Shown here piece after piece: positions 13,030-25,500 of a stretch of 64,000 nucleotides of DNA. The stretch is from Stomorhina lunata (lineage: Eukaryota; Arthropoda; Insecta; Diptera; Rhiniidae), in assembly GCA_933228675.1 (NCBI GenBank), contig OW121743.1, positions 80,923,863-80,987,862 of the forward strand, in the 5' to 3' direction. Every line of letters starts with the position of its first letter. Positions within the stretch are counted from its first letter, which is position 1. The translations under genes and the position numbers were made by a program. Below the pieces are notes generated by a model. It ran no database searches. It was not told the DNA's origin and saw only the letters and a list, made by a program, of their open reading frames with translations.

Positions 13030-13035
13030 TTTATT
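13030..13035 (-). other. possible polyadenylation signal AATAAA
   Basis: The hexamer lies about 300 nt downstream of the ABCA stop codon on the minus strand. In DNA this AT-rich the motif is expected often by chance. Confidence 0.3.
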
Positions 13036-13336
13036 ATTTAAGCAAAAAACTATAAATTATAATAAATATCAAGCCAAAACTTAAAACTATAGCCGAAGAA
13101 AAAATTAGAAACCTACAAAAGTTATATAAATTTGTAGTAAATTAAACAAATACTTAGTAAATATTAAGTAAACAAAAAGCTTAAAAAATAGTAAATAAAA
13201 TTTGACTAAAAAGAAAATAAAATTTTTAAAAATAAAAAACGAAAAAAGGTGCCAATTTGTGCATGTGCGTTCTTTGTTAAATACAACAGTGTGTGCTTAA
13301 ATTGTGTAGACAATTTCAAAAATTCGTTTTTCAATC

Positions 13337-13529
13337 TCACTTGACTTGTCGTGGATCTTCTCTTTGGTATTTGGCAAAGTCTAAAAATATTTCCTCTAAA
13401 GTAGTTTGTGATATCGAATAATCTTCTATATTCAATTCATCGCGATTGCGTTCCATGAGACCAAAGATTTTCGACCATTTAATACTCGATAAGGGAATGT
13501 AGAAGGTAAGAATACCCTGGTATTCCTCT
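13337..13529 (-). CDS. ABCA3: ABCA exon 14, C-terminus and stop
   Basis: Contains [19 protein letters not shown], the conserved C-terminal TLEE-F motif of ABCA proteins, then TGA at 13339-13337. The stop lies in a donor-like CAA|GTGAGA. Confidence 0.88.
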
Positions 13530-16500
13530 CTGTAAAGAGAAAAAGAAAATGAGAGAGATTTATTGACATCAAGAGAGAATTGTTGAACTTACTGTAAAAT
13601 TGCCTGTGGAAATTCTCTTTCCACAAAGGCCTTAACATTATCAATATCCTGATCCACAATCTGAACAGGTACAATTGTATCATCGGCGTTCATGATAATG
13701 GAGCTGAAAAATTTAAGAACAATGTTAATGTTTTTTGATATGACATCAGTTTTTCAAAGAAAATTATCGATAACTTGACTTTTCTGTAGAAAAATTATCG
13801 ATTAGTTGACTTTTCTATAGAAAAGTTGTCGATAACTTGACTTTTCTATAGAAAAATTATCGATAACTTGACTTTTCTATTGAAAAGTTATCGATAACTT
13901 GACTTTTCTATAGAAAAATTATAGATAACTTGACTTTTCTATAGAAAAGTTATCGATAACTTGACTTTTCCATAAAAAAGTTATCGATAACTTGAGTTTT
14001 CTATAGAAAAGTTATCGATAACTTGACTTTTCTACAGAAAAGTTATCGATTACTTGACTTTTCTATAGAAAAGTTATCGATTACTTGACTTTTCCATAAA
14101 AAAGTTATCGATAACTTGAGTTTTCTATAGAAAAGTTATCGATAACTTGACTTTTCTACAGAAAAGTTATCGATTACTTGACTTTTCTATAGAAAAGTTA
14201 TCGATTACTTGACTTTTCTATAATAAAGTTATCGATTACTTGAGTTTTCTATGATAAAGTTATCGCTAACTTAAATTTTCTATAGAAAAGTTATCGATAA
14301 CTTGACTTTTCTATGGAAAAGTTATCAACATCTTGACTTTTCTATAGAAAAGTTATCGATAACTTGACTTTTCTATGGAAAAGTTATCAATAACTTTACT
14401 TTTCTATAGAAAAGTTTTTGATAACTTGACTTTCCTATAGAAAAGTTATCGATAAATTGACTTTTCCATTAGACTGTTGGTGATACCTTGACTTTTCTAT
14501 AGAAAAGTTATCTATAATTTGACTTTTTTATAGAAAAGCTATCAATAATTCGACTTTTCTATAAAAAAGTTATCGTTAACTCGACTTTTCTATAGAAAAG
14601 TTAACGATTTCTTGACATTTTTCTTGTAAAGTTATACAGGTTATCTATAACTTTTTTAAAGAAAAGTTATCGAAACTTAATTTTTTTAAAGAAAAGTTAC
14701 CGATAACTTAACTTTTTTACAGAAAAGTTATCGATAACTTTACTTTTTTGTAGAAAAGTTATCGATAACTAAACTGTTTTATAGAAAAGTTATCGATAGT
14801 TCAATTTTTTTAAAGAAAAGTTACAAGTAACTTGACTTTTTTATATAAAAGTTATCGATAGTTTAATTTTTTTAAAGAAGAGTTACCAATAACTTGACTT
14901 CTTTATATAAAAGTTATCGATAACTTAACTTTTCTCTAAAAAATTTATCGATAACTTGATTTTTCTCTAGAAAAGTTATCGTTAACTTGACTTTTTTCTC
15001 AATAAAAGTTATTTACGTAAAAGTTTTAAATACTCACTTCCTCGCTTTGACTAGATCCACATTCCGCTTCACCTTAATCTTCAATATCAAACCCTTGGAG
15101 AACTTGTTCTTCAAGTGCTGCGTCGACCCAATACACTTAAATTCGCCATTCACCATAATGGCCAATCGCGTGCACAAAGCCTCACACTCTTCCATACTGT
15201 GCGACGTCAAAACAATGGATTTACCCGAATCACGCATGCGACAGACCATATTCCACAATTGACGTCTCGCGGCAGGATCCATACCCGTTGTGGGTTCATC
15301 CAAATACACAACAGAAGGACTGCCAATAACCGAAATGGCGGTACTTAATTTACGTTTATTGCCACCACTATATGCCTTAGTTTCTTTGTCCATGTGCTTC
15401 ATGAAGCCAAAAGATTTGGCCAATTCTTCGCTTATATGATTGATACGATCGCGATGAATGCCTCGAAGAAGGCAGAATATTTTAAGGGTTTCCCGGCCCG
15501 TTAAGTCATCTAGGAGAGCATCGAACTGAGGACAATAACCGATTTCTTTGTAAATTTCATTCATATCGGAGGCCAGATTGAGGCCCTTTACATAGGCGCT
15601 GCCAAAGGTAATGCGTTCATCACCAGTCATCATTTTAAAGGTGGTCGTTTTGCCGGCACCATTAACACCCAAGAGACCGAAGCATTCAACTCTGTTATTA
15701 GGAGGGAAAGAATCAGAGAGTTTAAAGATTGAATCGATTTATTATAGAGATGTGAAAAAACTTACGGTTTAACACACAACGAGACTTGATTGACGGCCAA
15801 AAATTTACCATAATATTTGGTAACACGATCTAAAACCAAATTGGTATTAGTTAACTCTGATTGAGACATATTCACAATTCGTTGTTTCTCTTGATCCACA
15901 TCTTCATCAAAGAAGCCATCTTCCGGAGGTGGAGGAGGTTTGCTGAAAGGTTGAAACACATATTTAGAGGGAAGTTGTGTTAATTTTTTTGAAAATTTGA
16001 AAAACTTACAAACTTATTTTCTTGATTCTATAGATAAGTTCGCTAACTAGATTATATTCACGTATAATGATGACTATAAAGAAGACCACGGCTGTTATAA
16101 CCAAATAGACTGTTTCCGGTAAAACACCAGGTTCGTTCCAGCCGAAATAAGGTGTAGTATCTGCAAGGTATAATGTAAGGTTATGGCTAACTTTTGAATA
16201 ATTTCCATGACTTACTGCAACATTTAGGTATCAATTGACATCTCAAAGCATCCGGAAGTATAACAATCAATTTGGCACTGCAGGCTTTTCTTGTGGCCAC
16301 ATTGACATAAAGCTTATTTAGACCCATGGCCAAAGAGAAGTGGGGAAATATTCTAAAGATCCAACCCAATAAATCGGCCGTATCCTTGGTATCAAAGATA
16401 TCGAACGACATGACCATGACAACAATAAACAAGGCCATACCTGAGAAATTAAATATTATTAAGTATTCTATCCCAAAAAATTGATCTGGAAAATCTTTTG

Positions 16501-19500
16501 TACTTACCAGCAAATATATTAATGATAGAAACTCTGGCAAAGCCCGTGGCGGGTTCGGTAAAGTAAAACGATATCAAATAGGTAAATGGAAGCACGGAAC
16601 AGCCAAATAGGAAAATGATCAAGAAATAACGAGCTGAGGAAATACAAAAAAAATTAAACCTATGAATCCATGTTCCTCAATGGAAAAATCTTACCCAAAT
16701 CACCAAATGCTGAAAAACCATCCTCCTGCCAACAGGCGATAGTAGCAATAACAATAATAGCCGTCAAGGCAAAGGTTACAATATCCCAGAGTAATTGTGA
16801 CAGCCAGAAAGTCCAAACTTTAACGCCACCCACAAATTGCAGAAGTTTGGAACGAGTTTCACGTTCCTTGATCAAGAACAATATATAGAAGGCACTCACA
16901 AAACAGAAGCAGAAACATAAATTGGTGGAGAGTTGGGTACCCAAATTGTTGCCCAGATTCAATTGGGCCAAAAGAGTTTCGGTGGTATAGGGCAAAGGAG
17001 CATTGGTAACCGTAATGCGGTAAGAATCATTCTTCAAAGCTCTAAAATTTAGGCAAAGATTTAATAAAAAGAAAAACCCTAAAACTCCTCAAATACTCAC
17101 TTGATCATGGCATTATGCACCAAATTCACCGTCAACGGAGCCGTATGCAAAGGTTGATTATTTAGCCAAGCTGTTATGTGTTTCTCACCCACCGAGGCCG
17201 CTGCCAAATATCTCGAATTAATGCGCACTTGTATATCTTTGCCCAAATCCAAAATATATTTAGTAAAGTTATCACCACCAGTTTCCAGAAATTCAAAATC
17301 TTCGCCATACGAAGTAGCTATATTACGATATTTTTCAGCAATTTTGTAACCCAAAGAATCCGAGTCATTACTAACATCAGCCCAATCTAAAACCGTTACG
17401 GCCAAGGGATATTGTGTCAAGCTCATGGTCATGGGTTTCAAGGTATTAAAGGTTCCTCGGGTGCGGGCAATGAGTATGGTAATAGTAACAAAGAATATGG
17501 GCATTATATTTTGTATAAGGAACATTAGTTTATTGCGATAGGTATACAGGAATTTCTTTAACATCATGGCATGCCACTGATTGGTCCACAGATTGACACC
17601 CTTAAGCAAATGAGTATTTTCGGAGAATAAACGTTCGGCTGTATTTAGAAGAAAAAAAAAACAAAAATTAATGAAACTTTACTTCTCTTTTTCAAAAATA
17701 TTAGCTTACATGTTATTGACTCCACATCATCATCCGGATAACCGGTACCTCCATTCATTATAGCACTGGCCTGCTTACGACTGCCATCATTTGCATTTTC
17801 GGCTCCTACTTTCATGAATACCTCTTCGAGGGATGTTATACCTATACCATAGCCATTGAGTTTGAGATCATCAGACTGTTCTTCTAGGGATCCAAACATT
17901 TCCTCGAATTTACTGGAATAGTGATCGGGCAATTGATACGATAGTTCAGCTCCTATATCGGCTTCTGGCTGCAAACCGGGTATATAATTTTGCAATAATG
18001 CAGTAATTTCGTCGGCATTGCAACCCTCGCGTTTGACGCAAATCTAAAAGAAGTAAATTTAAGAATTAATAAACTTTGAATGGAGTTAAAGATCAGATGG
18101 AAGAGAAGATCTTTGCTAAACATGTAAAAGAAAGAAACTTGAACGATTTTAAAATGCGACATTATTTGTAAAAGTTCTTCGAACTGGCTAGCATCGTTCA
18201 ACTGAACCGTAATATCATCATGAGGACAAGCTATATATTTTTTTTAGAAAATTCTTTCAAATTACATCTCTACTTACCAATCTATAGCCCGAACCATATT
18301 TCTTCTTCAAGAAGAACGAAGTACCATGACATTTCAGCTCGCCATCGCACATAATCGCTATACGATCACCTAAGACATCAGCTTCATCCATAAAGTGAGT
18401 AGTTAATAAAATAGTACGTCCAATCTTCTCACTTTGCAGCAAATCCCATAATTGACGACGTGCCGAGGGATCCATACCCGAACTGGGTTCATCACACAAC
18501 ACAACCTTAGTATTGCCCGTTAAAGCACAGCAGACCGAAAGCTTACGTTTCATGCCACCCGAAAGCTTTTTGGAGGCCACATTGGTCTTATCTTCCAGCT
18601 CAATCATTCGGACATATTTATCAACCTCAGTTTTAATGCCATCTCCCTTGAGACCTTTAAGGCGACTGAAGAAAGTCAAATGCTCGGAAACAGTTAAATC
18701 ATCGAAGAGTACATTGTGTTGAGGGCAAATACCCAAAGACATGCGGGCTCCTTCTATGTTAGTGCGTATATCACTGCCATTGATAATGGCCGTGCCGGCC
18801 GTAGGAGGAAACATGCCGGTCAACATGGAAATAGTGGTAGTTTTACCCGCACCATTGTGTCCCAAAAGCACAGTTATTTCATCTTCATACATATTCACCG
18901 ACAAACCCTTCACCGCCATTCTATCGCCAAATTTCTTCTTCAAATTTTTCACCTGCAGACCAACATGTTTACCCGAGGGCTCCGGCTCAAAGGCATCAGG
19001 ATTTTGACGTTCTATATAACCATTGGGTATATCTTCCACACCAATATAATCTCTTTCGCCAAACCAAAATTTCGTGGTAAAAATAAAATTCCATTTTTTG
19101 GGAACCCCAAATTCTCCGGGGAATATTTGCTCGACGTACAGGCAAATGCTCATGTAAATAACACAGGAGACCAACATCATGATTATAATATAGCCCACAG
19201 TGAGATCATCGTCAATATTGACGGGTGTAAAGAGATTGCGCCATTGGAAGCCTTCTCCCGTCCCCTCAAATTCGAGTATCAATTTAAATGCAAAACCCAT
19301 GGCAGTATTGGAGACTAAGCACCAGCCTAGTTTGGTGCCCAAACCCAGTTGATCATAGGTCTGTATGGTAAAGGAGAAAGGCATGTAGACTATGAACCAA
19401 ACGAGACCGGTAACGGCAGCGGCAGTACTGGCTTTCGAGAAGAATGTGGCCATCATGAAGCAAAAACAAATGCTGGTAATAACGTAGATGATCATAAAGA

Positions 19501-22500
19501 AGAGCAAAACAGACCAGTCGGATTCGGTAAGAACGGCAACATCATCGGCCCAGCGGATCTGAAAGTTGAGAAGAGGAATGTTTGTGTTAATATGTCTTCT
19601 TTTAGGGCTAAACGAAACTCATACCTTCATTAGTATTGTTATTAATATGGCGGATATGCCCAACATTACAAAGGATTTAACAAACCACGCAGTCCAATGG
19701 ATCCAGTTACTTAAACCCATAATTTTCATAACTTCCTTCAACTGCTTCTCCTTTTCGGCGGTAATATACTAGAAAGGGAATACAAGTATATTATAATATA
19801 TAGAGCTCTCGGTAAAAATTTAAGCAAGTCCCCAATACTGGCACAATTTTGTGGTTTTGTTCAGTATAGAAGAGGCTTGATCAATTGGGATCTCCTGTAA
19901 ACACTTACCTTAACAATATAAGTACAGGGATAGATAAAACTCAATAGAATAATCAAAGACATCATGGAGGCCAAACCCTCTAATAAAGGATCATATATAT
20001 ACTCCGGATATGGATAACGTTGCATATCCACATAAGGTAGTTCCGTCACATTCGCCGCCAACTTCATGTAGGCCATGGTAATAGCATTTTGTACTGGCAA
20101 AAAACCCTCCCTCAAATAACCCACAGGTAAACCGCCATCCTGTTGCTCAGCATTACGGGGTCCCGTCAAATCGATGGGCATAAATAATTTCATAGTCAAC
20201 CATGTTAGAGGCAAGCTTTGCGGTGAAGTTCTCAGTTCACTAGGAAAACGTAAAGCATAAGAGAAATCCGTTGGATAATCAGTGATATTCTGCCAACTAT
20301 CATCGAATTGTATACCACACAAATGCTTGCCTCCCTCCAAATCCATTTGCATAGTCTTGGCATCACTATAACCTTCAAAGTTTTTGAGAGCTAAGCTACT
20401 TGCCGCCGTTTGAACAATTGTTTCTAGAATGGGATTCTGAGGTGAGTAACCCACGGTTAGGGATACGGGACTTGGATTGGTCAAAGTAGACAGAGTGTCT
20501 CTAAAAGGGAAGAAAGAGGAAGGCGAAAGTGTTATTTATTAAAAATCTAGTTAAAACTGAAATTTACTATCAAGTTAATACTATTAGTTTTTAATTACAT
20601 ATAAAACAAGAATGTTATTTGAATTAGAACTAAATTTAGTAGACAGACATATATAATGGACGTTACAAAGACACTTTAGCAAAAGTTAATTAAGTAAAAA
20701 ATCTGTTGTCTCTAATTAATTTTAAACGTTTTAAATCCCAAAGTCATCACAATGACTTGCATTGCCATATTGGTTAGTCATAACGTAACGCAACGTTACG
20801 GAAGAAATGAAAGTCTTTAATATAACTTATGGTATTAAAATTTTCAAAACTTTTGAATCCATTTCTCACATTTAACATTGGGATTATATAGACTTGTCCT
20901 TCTTAAATCCTTACACGATATCACAAAAACTTGTATTGCTTGTAGTCGCAGCGTAAGCAACATTACGGAAGAAACTATAGTCCTTTATTATAGTATTAAA
21001 ATTTTTAAAACCTTTGAGTGCATTTCCGTCATATAACTATGGAAAAACTTAGATTGTTCTTTATTAAATACTAACTCACGATATTACAATAACTTGTATT
21101 GCCATATAGTTAAGTCACAGCTTAAAGTCACGTTACGAAAGAATTATAATCTTTAATATAACTTATGGTTTTAATATTTTCAAAACTGAGCCCATATCGT
21201 CCACATTTGACTATGGGATTACTCAGACTCCTAGCAAACGATTTCACAATAACTCGTATTGCCATATAGATTAGTCACAGCGTAACGTAACGTTACGGAA
21301 GAAATTAAAGTCTTTAATTGGTCGGTCGGTTTTCTATAGAAAACTGTTTTAACAAAAAGTTTTCTATAGAAAACTTTTTCAACAAAAATTTTTCTATAGA
21401 AAACTTTTTAAAAAAAATTCTATAGAAAACTTTTTCAACAAAAATTTTTCTATAGAAAACTTTTTCAACAAAAATTTTTCTATAGAAAACTTTCTCAACA
21501 AAAATTTTTCTATAGAAAACTTTTTCAACAAAAATTTTTCTATAGAAAACTTTCTCAACAATAATTTTTCTATAGAAAATTTTTTTGTAGAACATTTTTT
21601 TATCAAAAATTTTTCTATAGAAATTTTTTTATTAAAAATTTTTCTATAGAAAATTTTTTATCAAAAATTTTTCTATAGAATATTTGTTTATTAAAAATAA
21701 AATAAAATTTTTTATTAATAATAAAAAATTTTTCTATAGAAAATTTTTTAACAAAAATTTTTCTATAGAATTTTTTTTTTATCAAAAAATTTTCTATAGA
21801 AAATCTTTTTATCAAAAATTTTTTTTCTATAGAAAACTTTTTCAACAAAAATTTTTCTATAGAAAACTTTTCAACAAAAATTTTTCTATAGAAAACTTTT
21901 TCAACAAAAATTTTTCTATAGAAAACTTTTTCAACAAAAATTTTTCTATAGAAAACTTTCTCAACAAAAATTTTTCTATAGAAAACTTTTTCAACAAAAA
22001 TTTTTCTATACAAAACTTTCTCAGCAATAATTTTTCTATAGAAAATTTTTTTGTAGAACATTTTTTTATCAAAAATTTTTCTATAGAAATTTTTTTATTA
22101 AAAATTTTTCTATAGAAAATTTTTTATCAAAAATTTTTCTATAGAATATTTGTTTATTAAAAATAAAATAAAATTTTTTATTAATAATAAAAAATTTTTC
22201 TATAGAAAATTTTTTAACAAAAATTTTTCTATAGAAAATCTTTTTATCAAAAATTTTTCTATAGAAAACTTTTTCAACAAAAATTTTTCTATAGAAAACT
22301 TTCTCAACAAAAATTCTTCTATAGAATATTTGTTTATTAAAAATAAAATAAAATTTTTTATTAATAATAAAAAATTTTTCTATAGAAAATTTCTCAACAA
22401 AAATTTTTCTATAGAAAATTTTTTATAGAAAATTTTTTTATTAAAAATTTTTCTATAGAAAATTTTTTATCAAAAATTTTTTAACAAAAATTTTTCTTTA

Positions 22501-25500
22501 GAAAACTTTTTTATCAAAAATTTTTCTATAGAAAATCTTTTTATCAAAAATTTATTTATCAAAAAGTTTTCTATAGAAAACTTATTTAACAAAAATGTTT
22601 CTTTAGAAAACTTTTTTAACAAAAATTTTTCTTTAGAAAATTTTTTTATCAAAAATTTTTCTATAGAAAATTTTTTATCAAAAATTTTTCTATAGAAAAC
22701 TTTTTCAACAAAAATTTTTCTATAGAATTTTTTTTATCAAAAATTTTTTTATAGAATCTTTTTTTATCAAAAAGTTTTCTTTAGAAATTTTTTTCAACAA
22801 AAATTTTTCTATAGAAAATTTTTTTATCAAAAATTTTTCTATAGAAATTTTTTTTTATCAAACATTTTTCTATAGAAAATTTTTTTATCAAACATTTTTC
22901 TATAGAAAATTTTTTATCAACAATTTTTGTATAGAAAACATTTTCATAAAAAATTTTTCTATAGAAAATTTTTTTATCAAAAATTTTTCTATAGAAAATT
23001 TTTTATCAAAAATTTTTCTATAGAATATTTGTTTATTAAAAATAAAATAAAATTTTTTATTAATAATAAAAAATTTTTCTATAGAAAATTTTTTAACAAA
23101 AATTTTTCTATAGAAAATCTTTTTATCAAAAATTTTTCTATAGAAAACTTTTTCAACAAAAATTTTTCTATAGAAAACTTTCTCAACAAAAATTCTTCTA
23201 TAGAATATTTGTTTATTAAAAATAAAATAAAATTTTTTATTAATAATAAAAAATTTTTCTATAGAAAATTTCTCAACAAAAATTTTTCTATAGAAAATTT
23301 TTTATAGAAAATTTTTTTATTAAAAATTTTTCTATAGAAAATTTTTTATCAAAAATTTTTTAACAAAAATTTTTCTTTAGAAAACTTTTTTATCAAAAAT
23401 TTTTCTATAGAAAATCTTTTTATCAAAAATTTATTTATCAAAAAGTTTTCTATAGAAAACTTATTTAACAAAAATGTTTCTTTAGAAAACTTTTTTAACA
23501 AAAATTTTTCTTTAGAAAATTTTTTTATCAAAAATTTTTCTATAGAAAATTTTTTATCAAAAATTTTTCTATAGAAAACTTTTTCAACAAAAATTTTTCT
23601 ATAGAATTTTTTTTATCAAAAATTTTTTTATAGAATCTTTTTTTATCAAAAAGTTTTCTTTAGAAATTTTTTTCAACAAAAATTTTTCTATAGAAAATTT
23701 TTTTATCAAAAATTTTTCTATAGAAATTTTTTTTATCAAACATTTTTCTTTAGAAAATTTTTTTATCAAACATTTTTCTATAGAAAATTTTTTATCAACA
23801 ATTTTTGTATAGAAAACATTTTCATAAAAAATTTTTCTATAGAAAATTTTTTTATCAAAAATTTTTCTATAGAAAATTTTTTTATCAAAAATTTTTCTAT
23901 AGAAAATTTTTTTATCAAAAATTTTTGACAACAATGTTCGAGATTATATTTCTTTGTTCTCTTGAACCATGTATTTTGTGGCTATAAATTGAATTTTGAT
24001 TTGTTTCTTGCCTAATTTGTTTTTTTTTTGTCGTTTTTTTAACTAGGCGGCACAAACCAACTCTATTAACATCCAAATTCCAACTGAATGATTTTAATAC
24101 TCATTTTCACGAGTTTTATTAATGATCGTGGTATTTACGAAAATTACATTAAATTCATCGGCTTCTGGTGGTAAGAGCTGTCTACTCCTGAATATAACTA
24201 TGAGTAGCAATTAGATATTTGTTGAATAGAGTGGATAAGGATCGATAGATCAAAATCTCGATCTTAAAGGCCGTTAGCATAAATACCCAGAGTCTTGTGA
24301 ATCACCTTTTAAGTATAAAAATCACCTCTCAAGTATAAATATTATTTTAGTTATTTTTCAGGTGTAAAATTAATAGCTACATCTGTTTTTTTAACCAGAT
24401 TTACCTAAATATTATTTGTATTTTCTGAACTTTTGCTGGCCTCATAATTCATGTGGTTGTGAAGATTTTAATTGAATTTACGGGTAGCTTGCAATTATTT
24501 ACAGAATGAATCATTTTATTCTCAATAGAAGAATGTTAATGAAAAATAGTTTTACAAAGTCATTTGCGTCATTATCTGGATAATTGAAATTGAGAAGAAA
24601 AAAATCAATTGATTTCAAAACAGCTAACAAATTTAAAGTTATGCAAAAATTACCCTATGTGGCAAAGATTATTCAAAATACTTTAATACTTATTTAAAAT
24701 ACGTAAAAATTAGTCGTAAGAATATGTTAATACTACCTCTACTACTATCATTATTTGAACTTATTTATTCTAACATCTACTTACTTTGTAATAACTACTA
24801 TATACCGTCCTCATTACTTGGAAGATAACTTTGAAATCTATTTGTAAATACGGGTGAAGGTGCTTTAACATATGGGGTTACAAGGCAAATTTCTTAAACA
24901 AAATTATGCAAATGGATAAAAATAAAGAGGGCTTAGGTTATATTTATATCGATCCCTTAGATTTAAAAAATCATAAACGACATTCCGTTAAATATCTCTT
25001 AAACTATTAGAGATACAGTAAACATATTTTTCTTTCTTTCTTAAGTAGTTTTCGAATATGTAAAAATCTTTTCGATATGTTTATATTTGCGAAAGTTATA
25101 CGGACCATCGGGTTTTACATACAATAGTGCTCAACTTTGACCCACTATAAAGGCCATTGTGCTAAAAATAGACACGTTTTTAAAAATTGGTCTAAAACTC
25201 CAACCACCCAATAGTTTTAAAGTTATTGAACGGCTGCAGCAAGAATGTGGTAAGTGAAGGTAGATGAAAACTGAAAAATGTTTGTTTTTGTTCAGTCGAT
25301 GATCTACGCTTTTACTTATGGTTTATGAACATAATTCTGAAAAGTTGTGTTTGTAAATATAGTAATAATGCGAGGTTTTCGATCTGTCCAAATTGGGGAT
25401 AATCCTTCTGAAGAGATGGCCAACCATCGGAACGCGTCGAGGAATTTGGTTTCTCCGCAAACATTTTTTGGCTTTTTATCAATAAATTGATCTGTTACAT

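Noticed and set aside
13432..13683. 83-codon minus-strand frame across ABCA exons 13 and 14.
   Set aside because: It reads through an intron in a different frame from the conserved C-terminal sequence.
15115..19772. Plus-strand open frames opposite the ABCA exons (for example 18716-19318).
   Set aside because: They are antisense shadows; the minus strand has conserved ABC motifs and consistent splice sites.
21314..23987. Numerous open frames coding for repetitive K, F, I, E, N, Y-rich peptides (also at 2291-2524 and 11195-11714).
   Set aside because: They are in-frame readings of tandem arrays on both strands, with the peptide period equal to the DNA unit; no promoter, splice or domain evidence supports translation.
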